Shown: positions 44,031 through 53,762, counted from the first letter of the stretch. The stretch: 64,000 nt of DNA from Rhodospirillaceae bacterium (GCA_002724395.1 PBOR01000035.1:21269-85268); one strand, 5' to 3'. Notes: generated from the sequence alone by a model not told the origin. Numbers and translations are program-made.

Positions 44031-45172
44031 TAATCCAACTCTCCAAATATTTCATCGTTGTGTTGGCCAAGTTCGGGGGCGCGCATTCGGAAGGGCGGCC
44101 TCTCGCCGTCGAAAGAAAGGGGCAGTCCGATTACCTTCACTGATTTGTCCGGAGATTCCTGGATAATCTCCAAAGCTTGCGTTTGTGGATGGGCATCCAT
44201 TTCAGCGGTATCTTGTATTGGGGCGTTTGGAACACCCGCATCGTCCAGGGCATTTTGCCAGTGAGACCTCGGCTGTTCTTTGATGATCGGTATCATCATT
44301 TCATTTAAAGCGTCACGATTGGTAACGCGGTCTGGATTGGATTTAAAACGCTCATCATCTACCCATTCTGGTCGGCCGAGAACTCGACAAAGTCGTTTGA
44401 ATAAATTATCGTTGCCACCCGCAATAATTAAATACCCATCGTTACATTCATAGGCTTGATAGGGCACGATGCTGCGTATGCCAGAGCCAAATTTCCCCGG
44501 GATATTTCCGCCTGCGTGGTAGGCAGCGGCGTGGCTCGTCATCCAGGCTACACAGGTTTCATACAGTGAGGAATCGACTATCCCGCCCTTATTAGTAAGC
44601 TCGCGTTCACGGATAGCGGAAACAATACCAATTACGGACCAAAGGCCGGTTCCCATATCGATAATTGAGGTGCCAACACGGACCGGCGGCCTGCCTTCTT
44701 CGCCGGTGGTACTCATAATACCCCCAAAAGCCTGCATCAAGGGATCGTAGCCTGGCCGGTCTTTATAGGGTCCTTTACTGCCAAAAGCGCCAAAATTTGA
44801 ATAAATTAAAGTTGGTTTTTCAGCAACAAGTTCTTCAGGTCCCAGACCTAGTTCTTCAGCTTTACCGGGGCGCATGTTTTGAATCACTACATCAGCACTT
44901 TTTATAATGAGCTTTCGCAAACGCGCACATTCATTAACATCGCGTAAATTGACAGTGATCGACTTTTTGTCGCGATTATAGGCATGAAACATCGCACCTG
45001 TTCCGTGCCAAAAAGGCGGGCCCCACTGGCGTGCGTCATCGCCATCTCCGGGTTTTTCAACCTTAATTACTTCAGCACCTAGTTCCGCAAGCACCCAAGC
45101 ACCATATGGGGCGGCTACACTGGAGCCGAGTTCGAATACCCGTATACCGTCAAGCGGAGCACACGAAGTCAC
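44030..45172 (-). CDS. CaiB/BaiF family (class III) CoA-transferase
   Basis: A 380-residue class III CoA-transferase that moves CoA between acyl groups through an aspartyl-CoA thioester. The N-terminal GIRVFELGSSVAAPYGAWVLAELGAEVIKVEKP (cited in part) is the CoA-binding start, and YNRDKKSITVNLRD and GPYKDRPGYDPLMQAFGG are family core. The catalytic Asp expected in the family is probably in the DMGTGLWSVIG stretch near residue 175. First gene of the operon with the hydratase and the MFS transporter. Substrate unknown; carnitine-like and branched acids are family examples. Confidence 0.92.
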   Translation of the reverse strand: MTSCAPLDGIRVFELGSSVAAPYGAWVLAELGAEVIKVEKPGDGDDARQWGPPFWHGTGAMFHAYNRDKKSITVNLRDVNECARLRKLIIKSADVVIQNMRPGKAEELGLGPEELVAEKPTLIYSNFGAFGSKGPYKDRPGYDPLMQAFGGIMSTTGEEGRPPVRVGTSIIDMGTGLWSVIGIVSAIRERELTNKGGIVDSSLYETCVAWMTSHAAAYHAGGNIPGKFGSGIRSIVPYQAYECNDGYLIIAGGNDNLFKRLCRVLGRPEWVDDERFKSNPDRVTNRDALNEMMIPIIKEQPRSHWQNALDDAGVPNAPIQDTAEMDAHPQTQALEIIQESPDKSVKVIGLPLSFDGERPPFRMRAPELGQHNDEIFGELD

Positions 45173-45559
45173 GCTCTACCCTCCCTAAATGTTTTTATCG
45201 TTGTCGGTATAATAGCACTTACCGAGAAGCGCACGGATTCGTCAACCGACGGTATTTCTACTCTTATGCGCAGTAAATTTGAATACAATATGCGTCATCC
45301 TTTTTTCAGTTTAAGAATATGATAAATAAATTATTATAATATTTTGAAAGTTGTCTTCGTTAAGCCTTTCGGCGGGAAATGTTGCGTGAACAAGTTTGGA
45401 AGTGCGGAAAACAATGTACTGTCAGCTGCTGGAAAGGTTGAGCGTAAGAAAAAATTTTGGCATCTATTGAGCATTGAAGACCAATATTTCGAAGATGATA
45501 TTGCAGTAGCGATCTTTGTGTGAGACGCGCTTGAGTTAGCCGCAGCAATAGGCCCGTCC
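45173..45559. other. 387-bp intergenic region
   Basis: AT-rich spacer between the CoA-transferase start and the cyclase end. It includes a run of about 35 bases of almost pure A and T near 45320-45350. A 45-codon GTG frame (45386-45523, plus strand) has a weak ribosome site and no recognisable product. No RNA gene, repeat or confident regulatory site seen. Confidence 0.6.
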
Positions 45560-48028
45560 TTACTTCGTAAGAGCTACGTATACCCCATCCCAATCTTTAC
45601 CTGGGGGGGTTACCCGGTAGTCAGCTATTCGATTTAAGTACATCTGGTATAGCCCGGTTGGGGCTTCAGCTAGGTCCATGCACTCTAATGCGAGTTTTTC
45701 CGCCGTGTCCCAGTCTTGGGCCCGGTAAGCGTCGCGCATTTTTTGGGTAGTATCGCGGTAGATTTTGAAGCACTCGTCTACCATGTATTCTTCATCACCC
45801 ATCAAACCAAAGATAGTTACAGCTTCGGTTTTACCTTTTACGGCAATTTGATCAAGTTCCAGAAGCGCAAACCTGGTATCGACTTTGGAGGCAGTTTCTT
45901 CACCTATGACTATATTACAGCCATATTCTTTGGATTGTCCTTCTAGACGGGCAGCTGTATTTACCGCATCACCGAGCACCGAATAGTCAAATCGCTGTGC
46001 GGAGCCCATATTACCAACGACTACATCTCCTGTATTCAAGCCTACGCCCACATTAAGTGGCAAAAATTTTAGTCCTTGTTCTTCTGCTTCCGCTTCACGT
46101 TCAGCGTTAATAATTGCTAGATCTTTAAACATTTTAAGTGCCGCAGCGCATGCATCACCTTCTTGATCTACTGTGTCCAGCGGTGCATTCCAAAACGCCA
46201 TAATGCAGTCACCCATATATTTATCGATAGTGCCGTTATGGGCAAGTATGGTGTCAGTGAGCGGAGTCAGTAACCGGTTGATAAGAACTGTGAGGCCTTG
46301 AGGATCAGACTTGAATAGTTCTGAAATCGAAGTGAAGCCACGTACATCACAGAAGAGTAATGTCATCCTTTTGGTTTCACCACCAAGTTGCAATCTGTCG
46401 GGATCTTCCGCTAATTGCTCCACAAGTGCAGGGGACAAATACTGTCCGAATGCCCCGCGGACTTGTTTCTTTTCTGCAGCTTCCTTTGAGTAGTTGGCAA
46501 AAGTCAGAAGCGCGTACAAAGCTATCGTCACAGCGCCAGGAAATGTCATATCAATCAATAACTTATCGTTTATGTATAGATAGGCGGAGAGAGCGAATAA
46601 GCCGCTGCCGGCTGACGCAAGAGCTACGAGTGTGAGGATTGGACCTAAGCGGGGAATAAGGACGATGAGCAATATTCCTGATAACAAGATGAGGAACATT
46701 TCCGCACTATTGGCCCATGCTGGATACCGTAAAAAATAATTTCGTTTATCAATAGCGCGAACTTGTTGGGCAGCCTTTTGCTGAGGCATGCCGCTAGCGA
46801 TCAATTTCTTAAACTGTTTTTGCACTTCCTCCTGAAATTCACTTTCTGCGGCGAAAACGGATTCCAAAATATTTGCATGAACTTCCACCCCTGGAAGGCG
46901 ACTTTCGACCGGTGTGTTTCGAATATCTTGTAGACCTACAGCGGAGGTGCCGATGAGAACTAATTTTCCCTTCAAAAGATTTGCTGGAACACGGTCGGCC
47001 AATACATCGGCCGCAGAAACATAAAGTCGGCTGTCCCCTGGGGGCACCTCTTTTTTTGCTGGCTTACTGAAATGGACCCAAATTCTGCCATTACCATCCA
47101 AAGGTATGTCAAAGAATTGTCCTCTTGCACCTTTGATCTGCATTGCAATCGATTCCATGCCGGCTGCATTGGCCTTAGTTAGTAATGTATTGGTACCATA
47201 TGCAGCGCGAAGCATTTCAATGGTTAAGGCGGGTCTTATATCTTTTTCGCCAACGCGCATGATAAGCGGGACTCGGCGAATTATGCCATCGAACTCCTCC
47301 GTTACTGAGAAAAAGCCATGGCCCGCAGCGTTTTCTTCTAGCAAGGGTACATTCGCTAAGAGACTATTATACTTGAAGATAAATGGTTTTGGATCATGGC
47401 CCTTGAAAACTCGGAAGGGCGATCGTTGCTTGGTTGTTTGTTTCCCGATTGGAAGCCTTGCGGCCCGCCCTACATGCCCAACCACAACAGGTACTTTTTG
47501 CATTGAATTTGCTAATACGGATTCATTGGTTGGTAATGCTTTTAAGCTGTTCTTTGCTTCTTCAGGTAAATTAGAAAATGTAGCGGCGATTCTATCAGGA
47601 GAGGTTCGGTCCAGCTCTGCGAAGATAATATCAAAACCAATAACTTTGACGCCAAGCTTGCCAAGCTTTTCCACCATATCGGCAACTTTATTCCGTGGCC
47701 AAGGCCACTGACCTATTTCTGCCAAAGATTTTTCGTCTAGGTCAATAATAGCGACTGGATAAGGCTTTATAGGTCGGGGTGATAGGCGTTGATAAGTATC
47801 AAAAGTTTTATTGCGTAACGTTTCAACATAGACCGGGTCTGCCCAACGTAAAACCAGCGCACCTAACAGAATTATGATAGCAAGAAGGGTGCTACCGCGA
47901 ACGCGTCGCCAAATGGGAATTTTTTTTTGTTGTGGTTTGTGGCGTTCAATCTCGAAATCTCCAGCTTGCTCGGCTGTCAATTCGTCGCCAGGCTGCCATT
48001 CTTTTTCTGAAGCCGATGTTCCGGCCAT
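45560..48028 (-). CDS. CHASE2-domain adenylate/guanylate cyclase
   Basis: An 822-residue membrane signal protein. An N-terminal TM near residue 45-60 leads into a periplasmic CHASE2 sensor (YPVAIIDLDEKSLAEIGQWPWPR near residue 90, cited in part; GVEVHANILES near 365). Three membrane spans lie around 435-515, then a class III nucleotide cyclase domain with FCDVRGFTSISEL and KYMGDCIMAFW carrying the two metal-binding Asp, and GDVVVGNMGSAQRFDYSVLGDAVNTAARLE (cited in part). The C-terminal tail has a TPR-like helix pair. It should make cAMP or cGMP in response to an envelope signal. The substrate-specifying residues are not resolved here. Divergent from the SPOR lipoprotein gene. Confidence 0.92.
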   Translation of the reverse strand: MAGTSASEKEWQPGDELTAEQAGDFEIERHKPQQKKIPIWRRVRGSTLLAIIILLGALVLRWADPVYVETLRNKTFDTYQRLSPRPIKPYPVAIIDLDEKSLAEIGQWPWPRNKVADMVEKLGKLGVKVIGFDIIFAELDRTSPDRIAATFSNLPEEAKNSLKALPTNESVLANSMQKVPVVVGHVGRAARLPIGKQTTKQRSPFRVFKGHDPKPFIFKYNSLLANVPLLEENAAGHGFFSVTEEFDGIIRRVPLIMRVGEKDIRPALTIEMLRAAYGTNTLLTKANAAGMESIAMQIKGARGQFFDIPLDGNGRIWVHFSKPAKKEVPPGDSRLYVSAADVLADRVPANLLKGKLVLIGTSAVGLQDIRNTPVESRLPGVEVHANILESVFAAESEFQEEVQKQFKKLIASGMPQQKAAQQVRAIDKRNYFLRYPAWANSAEMFLILLSGILLIVLIPRLGPILTLVALASAGSGLFALSAYLYINDKLLIDMTFPGAVTIALYALLTFANYSKEAAEKKQVRGAFGQYLSPALVEQLAEDPDRLQLGGETKRMTLLFCDVRGFTSISELFKSDPQGLTVLINRLLTPLTDTILAHNGTIDKYMGDCIMAFWNAPLDTVDQEGDACAAALKMFKDLAIINAEREAEAEEQGLKFLPLNVGVGLNTGDVVVGNMGSAQRFDYSVLGDAVNTAARLEGQSKEYGCNIVIGEETASKVDTRFALLELDQIAVKGKTEAVTIFGLMGDEEYMVDECFKIYRDTTQKMRDAYRAQDWDTAEKLALECMDLAEAPTGLYQMYLNRIADYRVTPPGKDWDGVYVALTK

Positions 48029-48518
48029 TCTTTTCCCCCCATGCGATTTATTGCGGCCGATTGATATTGATTGTGTTCAAAACTATAACGCCTCGAACTC
48101 GGCGCGTCACTTAAATGCCACCTATTTTATTGAGCTACATTAAAGACTCATGTTTTGGTACTTGCGGTCCTTGTTGTAATGTAAAAAACTCATGATGGCG
48201 TTGGTTGTCCCGGTAATGCGAAAAACCATTATTGTCTGATCTTAGTTGTTAGTCTTTAAGCTCAATCTAGAGTGTATGGTAAGCAAAAGTGAAAAAAGGT
48301 GATTAGATCTTCGCTGTTCGATTCGCGTAATTTATTTTTTAGCGCCAAAATAGGCGTTCTATAAAATTCTTAAAATAATGCAAAATCCTTTCAATCCCGG
48401 GCTTTTATGTCGGTAAAAATATGTACTGGTACTAAGTCCCGTATACCGGAAATAATGACTTCTGAAATTGGAATTCTTGACTTCAATGATGATTTAAAAA
48501 AACAGGCAAGTTATTTTT
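48029..48518. other. 490-bp divergent intergenic region
   Basis: Holds the 5' regions of the cyclase (minus) and the SPOR lipoprotein (plus). A sigma70-like match lies at 48061-48089. The rest is AT-rich. A 52-codon plus frame (48407-48565) overlaps the lipoprotein start and looks non-coding. A GTTCGATTC at 48316 resembles a T-loop, but no tRNA can be folded around it. Confidence 0.6.
48061..48089 (+). promoter_or_regulatory. sigma70-like promoter match
   Basis: TTGATA (48061-48066), 17-base spacer, TATAAC (48084-48089), each 5 of 6 to consensus. It reads toward the SPOR lipoprotein, which starts 430 bp downstream, so it would imply a long leader or a small RNA. Chance matches of this quality occur in AT-rich DNA. 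Confidence 0.3.
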
Positions 48519-49802
48519 GTGTTACGTCTAGGCATCATACTCTTTTTTTGTCTCGTACTGAGTAGCTGTCTCGGTTGGATTTCTGGAGAGAAGAATACGA
48601 CAAAACAGTACTACCCTGAACCCTCATTTTCGGTGGGTGATACGTTTGTGTTCGACAACCCCTATGTGCGCTGGCAGGTGGTTGCAGTTAAGGATAACAA
48701 GATTCATTGGGATAGCGATGGCGGTGATCGGCAAATCACTTATAGCAATCCGGTTTTACCTGTATTGGCATGGGAAAGTCCGGTTAACGGTAAAGGACGT
48801 CGTCTTATTAGTGGTCAAATAGGTCGATTATTTCCAATGAAAGTAGGGAATAGGGCTAGCTTCCGGGCAGCCGTGAGCACAGACAGGCCGCCGTTTGATT
48901 GGGTGTTTAATTGGAAATGCGATGTATTAGCTCGGGTTCCCGTTAAAGGGCCAAACAATAAAAAATATGATACATTCAAGATAAAATGCACTCGCGAAAA
49001 AGGCGATGCGCTTACTTTTTTTTATGCTCCGGCAGTCGGTCACTATATAGTAATGGAAGCCAGTTCCAATATAGGAAAACCAATTATTCGCCGAATGGTC
49101 GCATATCAGCGGTCAGGAAGAGAGATGGTTGGAAGAATTATGACCGCAGCCACGCGGGGGAAAGCGCCAGCGCTGGAACAAAAGATCACGAGGATTTCGC
49201 CGCCGAAGAATTTTTCAGCTTCACCGGATGTTCGCCGGTCATTCCGTCTATCTGCAGTGGAGCCCGCTACCGCCTCCAATGGGCCAGCGGTAATCGGGCA
49301 CGATTTTGCGTTGGCGGCACCGCTTCCACGTTTCAAACCGGTAGCGCCAAGAGAGCAACAATCTCGTCTCAATACTCACGCGAGTTCAGCTATACCTAAA
49401 AAGAGAGTACCCATTAAGGCGACAGCTGTTTCGATACCGGCAGCAGCGGAGCACGATATTCGGCCCATAACCGCTAACGCACGTGTGCCTAGTCGTGTTT
49501 CAGCTCGGGAGGGGGATAATACACCGACGTTGCAAGATAAACGGCGACGCCGCTGGCCTGTTGCTGTCCATCTGGCATCTTACAGTAGCCAGGCTAATGC
49601 GAAACGAGGGTGGAAGCAGTTGCTTAGTCGTAATGCCGATTTACTAGGGGCGCTGCTACCAGACTTCAAAAAGGTCAATATTCAAGGCCGCGGAACTTTC
49701 TTCCGATTACGTGGTAAGCCGCTGCCTAGCAGGAATGCGGCTAGCGAGTTGTGCCGAAACCTGCGGGTTCGGGGCATTTACTGCCGGGTAATGGCCCCCT
49801 AA
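48519..49802 (+). CDS. SPOR-domain lipoprotein
   Basis: A 427-residue exported lipoprotein. The GTG start gives MLRLGIILFFCLVLSSC, a lipoprotein signal with lipobox LSSC at Cys17. The middle (about residues 35-200) is a beta-rich region without a family I can name, with CDVLARVPVKG and DTFKIKCTRE; then a long basic, low-complexity linker to residue 345. The end, RRRRWPVAVHLASYSSQANAKRGW, is the start of a SPOR domain, which binds denuded peptidoglycan glycan strands. It is probably involved in envelope or division functions. Divergent from the cyclase. Confidence 0.8.
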   Translation: MLRLGIILFFCLVLSSCLGWISGEKNTTKQYYPEPSFSVGDTFVFDNPYVRWQVVAVKDNKIHWDSDGGDRQITYSNPVLPVLAWESPVNGKGRRLISGQIGRLFPMKVGNRASFRAAVSTDRPPFDWVFNWKCDVLARVPVKGPNNKKYDTFKIKCTREKGDALTFFYAPAVGHYIVMEASSNIGKPIIRRMVAYQRSGREMVGRIMTAATRGKAPALEQKITRISPPKNFSASPDVRRSFRLSAVEPATASNGPAVIGHDFALAAPLPRFKPVAPREQQSRLNTHASSAIPKKRVPIKATAVSIPAAAEHDIRPITANARVPSRVSAREGDNTPTLQDKRRRRWPVAVHLASYSSQANAKRGWKQLLSRNADLLGALLPDFKKVNIQGRGTFFRLRGKPLPSRNAASELCRNLRVRGIYCRVMAP

Positions 49803-49805
49803 GTA

Positions 49806-49818
49806 CCCTCTTTGAGGG
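49806..49818. terminator. short hairpin after SPOR lipoprotein gene
   Basis: CCCTC-TTT-GAGGG immediately downstream of the stop. The stem is only 5 bp and no T-run follows, so any terminator would be weak. It sits between the convergent lipoprotein and MoeA-MocA fusion genes. Confidence 0.3.
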
Positions 49819-49886
49819 CGAATATTAGCAATGCTGAAAAATTTTATTACAATCGATGAAAAAGTTTATCGCAACGTTGATTAAAA

Positions 49887-51506
49887 TCACCAGCAAGACC
49901 TGATATTTTCGAGGGCTTGTGGAGTATCTATATCGGTCAATATGGCGTCAGATTCTATTTCGACCTCGTAGATAAGTTCTGGATAGGCACCCAACAAACC
50001 GCGTGCGCCGACATCGCCAGAAATCTCATGGATTTCGTCGAAAAAGCGGCTGGCAAGGAGGACGGGATTTCCTCGTTTGCCGTGCCAAGTCGGGATGCAG
50101 ATAGCGCGTTGCTCAACCGGATTAAACGCTGCAATAAGTTTATTAATGACAGTGCTAGCAACCTTTGGCATGTCTCCAAGACAAATAATAACCCCGTCGA
50201 CGTCTTTCGGTAATGCCGCGAGGCCCCGCTGAAGGCTTCCACTGATGCCTTCTGCATAATGCGGGTTATGGACGATAGTGAGATCGTACGGCTCCAGTGC
50301 TTTGGCCACATTATCCGCTTGGTGCCCGGTTACGGCAACAACGGGCGATGCTTCGGACTCGGTAACAATACGTGTGGAATGACTGACCATTGGCTGTCCG
50401 TCGATATCTGCTAGTAATTTGTTTATGCTGCCCATGCGCCGCGACTGACCCGCTGCCAGAACCAATCCTGCGATCCGAGGGCGGCTAGGTAGCGTGTTTA
50501 TGTCTGATGAACGCGGAGAAGGCCGGTTTGGTATTTCCTTTAAGAGCCCACCCACGCCCATCGCCATAATATCGCCCGAGGTGACCGGTAAGTCAGCAGC
50601 GAGACGCCTAAGAACCAGGTCTATGCCGTTAAACTTTGGTGACCGTGCACAACCCGGCAGGCCAATGATATCCATATCATCGAACTTGCCCAGTAATAAT
50701 AGATTACCAGGGTCAACGGGCATGCCACAGTGGATAACCGTACCACCGGCATCCACTATTCCTGCTGGTATAACATCGCGGCGATCAGTGATGGCGGATG
50801 CACCTGCAATAAGAAGAATATCAACGCATCGTGTACTCGCGGCTCGCACCATTTTTGCTACATCATGCTGGGTATGAGGTATTCTTTCGTCGAATAATAC
50901 ACAGGATGAGAGCCCATTGACGCGCGATATCATAACGTCACTTGTTTTTTTCAGTATGCTCTCTTTTCCTCCTGGCAGAGTGGTTTGCGCTAGCCCCACT
51001 TTCTTTTCAGTAAACGAAGCTATGGAAATTTTAGCTTTGGCTTGTTCTGCTATTAGGAGACAATCGGCCAGCATTGTTTCCGATAGCCCGTAAGGGATTA
51101 TTTTGATTGTTGCGATGATTTGGTTTGGTACGACGAAGTCAAATGGTGGTGCCGTTGCGATTGTAACTGCTTCGTCTGTGAGATTAACTTGCTCGATAGC
51201 GAACCTGTCGTAGATAATAAGTCCAGTCACCGCTGCAGTTAGATTAACGCGGCCGGTAAACGCTGCATTGGCAGTAACGTTTGTGCCGGCCAGTAAACGA
51301 CCTATTCTGTTTGCCGCCTCATCTTCGCTAATATCGCCCGCCTCCAATCGTGCCGCAACGACCGTTTCGATCCCTGCAGCCTTTAGCACTTCAATGTCGG
51401 CTCTGGATAAGCTACGTCCCTTCCTGAAAGAGAGCCGTCCGTTTTGTAAGCTGTGGGCGAGTAAGGAGCCCTCCGCATCATTGACGGCTATTTTGCCAAA
51501 TTTCAT
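49887..51506 (-). CDS. MoeA/MogA-like and MocA-like fusion (molybdopterin-binding/nucleotidyltransferase)
   Basis: A 539-residue two-domain protein. The first part (to about residue 330) is a molybdopterin-binding domain with SSCVLFDERIPHTQHDVAK and LLIAGASAITDRRDVIPAG, the Mo-insertion-type fold. The second, from about 345, begins AGLVLAAGQSRRMGSINKLL, the NTP-transferase loop of MocA/MobA, followed by VAVTGHQADNV and ICLGDMPKVAS. Such fusions finish the cytosine-dinucleotide form of Moco for xanthine-dehydrogenase-family enzymes. It overlaps by 4 bp (ATGA) the XdhC C-terminal gene upstream, so it is part of the cox-like operon. Confidence 0.9.
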   Translation of the reverse strand: MKFGKIAVNDAEGSLLAHSLQNGRLSFRKGRSLSRADIEVLKAAGIETVVAARLEAGDISEDEAANRIGRLLAGTNVTANAAFTGRVNLTAAVTGLIIYDRFAIEQVNLTDEAVTIATAPPFDFVVPNQIIATIKIIPYGLSETMLADCLLIAEQAKAKISIASFTEKKVGLAQTTLPGGKESILKKTSDVMISRVNGLSSCVLFDERIPHTQHDVAKMVRAASTRCVDILLIAGASAITDRRDVIPAGIVDAGGTVIHCGMPVDPGNLLLLGKFDDMDIIGLPGCARSPKFNGIDLVLRRLAADLPVTSGDIMAMGVGGLLKEIPNRPSPRSSDINTLPSRPRIAGLVLAAGQSRRMGSINKLLADIDGQPMVSHSTRIVTESEASPVVAVTGHQADNVAKALEPYDLTIVHNPHYAEGISGSLQRGLAALPKDVDGVIICLGDMPKVASTVINKLIAAFNPVEQRAICIPTWHGKRGNPVLLASRFFDEIHEISGDVGARGLLGAYPELIYEVEIESDAILTDIDTPQALENIRSCW

Positions 51507-52213
51507 GCGGAATTATCCTTACGCGATCGATGGAGTACTTCAGTTATTTGACCTAATATGGAGATAGCTATTTCCGCCTGAGAAATAGCACCGATATTTA
51601 AGCCAATAGGGCCATGAATACGCTCAAGGTCCGTGTCTTTGAGGGATTCTTGGCGTAGTCTTTGAAGTCGTAATGCATGGGTTTTTCGGCTGCCAAGGGA
51701 GCCAATATAGAAGGCATTGGTGCGTAACGCAGCTATTAGGGCTGGATCGTCTATTTTGGGATCATGTGTCAATGTGACAATTGCGGTACGGTGATCGGGA
51801 TTGAGTTTGGGCATGGCTTCATCGGGCCATTCGTCACAAAGCATAACGCCAGGAAAGCGCTCGACAGTTGCGAATGCACCACGCGGATCGATGATTGTTA
51901 TGTCGAAGCCTGCAATAGTAGCCATAGGCACTAAGGATTGGGCAATGTGAACTGCGCCGACGATAATCATACGCTTTGGAGGATTGAATACATGAATGAA
52001 GTACTTTTTGTCTCCGATAATCGCAATTTTACTGCGATCGGATTCCACCGCAGCGGTAGCTTTTTTTAGGAGTTCTGAGTTTGATTTTTCACCATCGGCA
52101 ATTTCACCATCAATGATAAGAGTTTGAAGTCCATCATTTATATTAGTTATTAGTGCTATTTGACTTTTTTCTAAGCGTGCTTTGTTCAAGGTTTTGAGGA
52201 GCTTAATTTTCAT
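51503..52213 (-). CDS. XdhC family protein, Rossmann (C-terminal) half
   Basis: A 236-residue protein holding the XdhC Rossmann domain: RMIIVGAVHIAQSLVPMATIAGFDITIIDPR near residue 80-110 (cited in part) and AFYIGSLGSRKTHALRLQRL near residue 165. XdhC proteins bind, sulfurate and deliver Moco to xanthine-dehydrogenase-type enzymes. Here the domain is encoded apart from its N-terminal partner. The ATG at 52213 (MKIKLLKTL) overlaps the stop of that partner by 4 bp, a start preferred over an upstream ATG at 52270. The pair resembles the CoxF/CoxI division in carboxydotrophs. Confidence 0.9.
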   Translation of the reverse strand: MKIKLLKTLNKARLEKSQIALITNINDGLQTLIIDGEIADGEKSNSELLKKATAAVESDRSKIAIIGDKKYFIHVFNPPKRMIIVGAVHIAQSLVPMATIAGFDITIIDPRGAFATVERFPGVMLCDEWPDEAMPKLNPDHRTAIVTLTHDPKIDDPALIAALRTNAFYIGSLGSRKTHALRLQRLRQESLKDTDLERIHGPIGLNIGAISQAEIAISILGQITEVLHRSRKDNSA

Positions 52214-52539
52214 GATAATCGTTCCACAAACACCTCGACCTGGCCACCGCAGGCTAGGCCCACTTCCCATGCCAGTTCATTGGTGACGCTGAATTCCAAC
52301 AATTTGGGTTTACCGTCCACCAAAACCTGCATAGCAGTTTCTATGACTGCGCCTTCTATACAACCGCCTGAAACAGAGCCAACAAAAGACTGGTTTTCAT
52401 TAACTGCCAATTGACTGCCCGCAGGCCTAGGGGATGACCCCCAGGTATTAACGACGGTCGCTAGAGCAACTTGTTGACCGTCATCGAGCCAGTCGATGGC
52501 TTGGGCAAGAATATCATCTTCTTTGAAAATTTCGGTCAC
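52210..52539 (-). CDS. XdhC/CoxI N-terminal domain protein
   Basis: A 109-residue protein consisting only of the XdhC-CoxI domain: VALATVVNTWGSSPRPAGSQLAV near residue 25 (cited in part), then FVGSVSGGCIEGAVIETA and AWEVGLACGGQVEVFVE, all core motifs. The GTG at 52537-52539 is preferred as the start: its GTGA overlaps the CoxE stop, and a GGAGGG ribosome site lies 9 bases upstream. An ATG at 52557 would add six residues. It is coupled to the Rossmann half through an ATGA overlap. Confidence 0.9.
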   Translation of the reverse strand: MTEIFKEDDILAQAIDWLDDGQQVALATVVNTWGSSPRPAGSQLAVNENQSFVGSVSGGCIEGAVIETAMQVLVDGKPKLLEFSVTNELAWEVGLACGGQVEVFVERLS

Positions 52540-53762
52540 ACTGCTCGCTCCCTCCATTTGGCCATGTTAGCTGAAATTCTAGGCCCGTCTTGGCTTAAAA
52601 CGTCTGCCAATTGGCGTAGGCTGTTGAGATTATGCACAGTCCGGAAATCGTCCACACAAGGTAATATTGCCTTTATACCCTGCGATTTAGGTTCAAACGC
52701 GTCGTACCTCAAGAGTGGATTTAGCCAAATGAGTTTTCTGCTGGATTTATGGAGCCTTTCCATTTCTATCTTGAGTCCGGTACCTGCATCACGATCTAGA
52801 CCGTCAGAAATAAGCAGTACGACTGCGTTTTGGCCAAGCACGCGGCGGGACCAATCATGGTTAAAACGCGTGAGGCAGTATCCAATGCGGGTCCCTCCGG
52901 ACCAATCATCAATGGAACTGGCTACTGCGTCGAGCGCCACATCCACGTCCCTATGGCGAAGGCATCGCGTAACGTTGGTTAATCGGGTTCCGAATAAGAA
53001 TGTATGCACGCGGTCTCGGTCATTAGTTAGCGCGTGGAGAAAATGCAAAAGCATGCGTGAATAACGTTCCATAGACCCCGAAATATCACATAGAACAACT
53101 AACGGAGGCGGGCGCTGCAAGCGGGATTTCCGCTTCATTGGGATGTAGTCCCCGCCATATCTCAGGGAGTGACGTAACATGGCCCGGATATCGGTTCGTA
53201 TTCCTCGTGCATTTTCGCGAAATCGTCTCGTGGGATACTCGATGATCGGTAAGGTCAGGCGCCTCATCATAGAACGGGCTGCCGCCATTTCTTCGTTGGT
53301 CATTTTCTCGAAATCCAGTTCCGAGAGCACTTCATCCTGGCTCCAGGTCATCGCTGCGTCGAATTGTTGTTCAGGTTCCTCTGAGTGGTTATCGACAGAT
53401 TGCTGGGTGGTCTTTGAGATAGCTTCTGCTAGCCGAGGGCTCAAGGCCTCACCTTCTTCACCGCCATTAGCGATTTGGGACGGTAATGCCAACGACATCA
53501 TTCGTTCCAATAATTTGGGATTACGCCAAAATATGTGAAATGCCTGATCAAACATTTCCCGCTGGTCATATCGATTGACGAAGACAGCGTGCAGTGCCCA
53601 ATAAAAATCGGTTCGGTTGCCAATACTAATTTGCGTCACCGCATTGGCGGCATCAATTGCCTTTCCCGGCCCCACCGGGAGACCAACAGAGCGAAGTAAC
53701 CGACCAAAATTTATAATGTTTTCGGTAAGGTAGCCATCTGTTCTGTGGTCAGGGTTTATCAC
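52536..53762 (-). CDS. CoxE-like VWA domain protein
   Basis: A 408-residue protein of the CoxE family. The C-terminal VWA domain has VVLCDISGSMERYSRMLLHF (MIDAS-like DxSGS) near residue 225, and LLISDGLDRDAG near 320. The N-terminal half carries the region typical of CoxE (RLLRSVGLPVGPGKAIDA). In carboxydotrophic bacteria CoxE works with the CoxD ATPase in assembling the Mo active site. The ATG at 53762 overlaps the CoxD stop by 4 bp. Confidence 0.9.
   Translation of the reverse strand: MINPDHRTDGYLTENIINFGRLLRSVGLPVGPGKAIDAANAVTQISIGNRTDFYWALHAVFVNRYDQREMFDQAFHIFWRNPKLLERMMSLALPSQIANGGEEGEALSPRLAEAISKTTQQSVDNHSEEPEQQFDAAMTWSQDEVLSELDFEKMTNEEMAAARSMMRRLTLPIIEYPTRRFRENARGIRTDIRAMLRHSLRYGGDYIPMKRKSRLQRPPPLVVLCDISGSMERYSRMLLHFLHALTNDRDRVHTFLFGTRLTNVTRCLRHRDVDVALDAVASSIDDWSGGTRIGYCLTRFNHDWSRRVLGQNAVVLLISDGLDRDAGTGLKIEMERLHKSSRKLIWLNPLLRYDAFEPKSQGIKAILPCVDDFRTVHNLNSLRQLADVLSQDGPRISANMAKWRERAV

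Noticed and set aside
45386..45523. 45-codon GTG frame in the spacer before the cyclase.
   Set aside because: Weak ribosome site and no recognisable product; such frames are expected by chance in a 387-bp gap.
45360..45593. 77-codon minus-strand frame overlapping the end of the cyclase gene.
   Set aside because: It overlaps the real cyclase frame, has no homology and has no ribosome site.
48250..48330. tRNA-like pieces, including GTTCGATTC at 48316.
   Set aside because: No acceptor stem, anticodon stem or CCA end can be drawn around the T-loop-like sequence.
48407..48565. 52-codon ATG frame ahead of the SPOR lipoprotein.
   Set aside because: It overlaps the lipoprotein start in another frame, has no good ribosome site, and the product resembles nothing.
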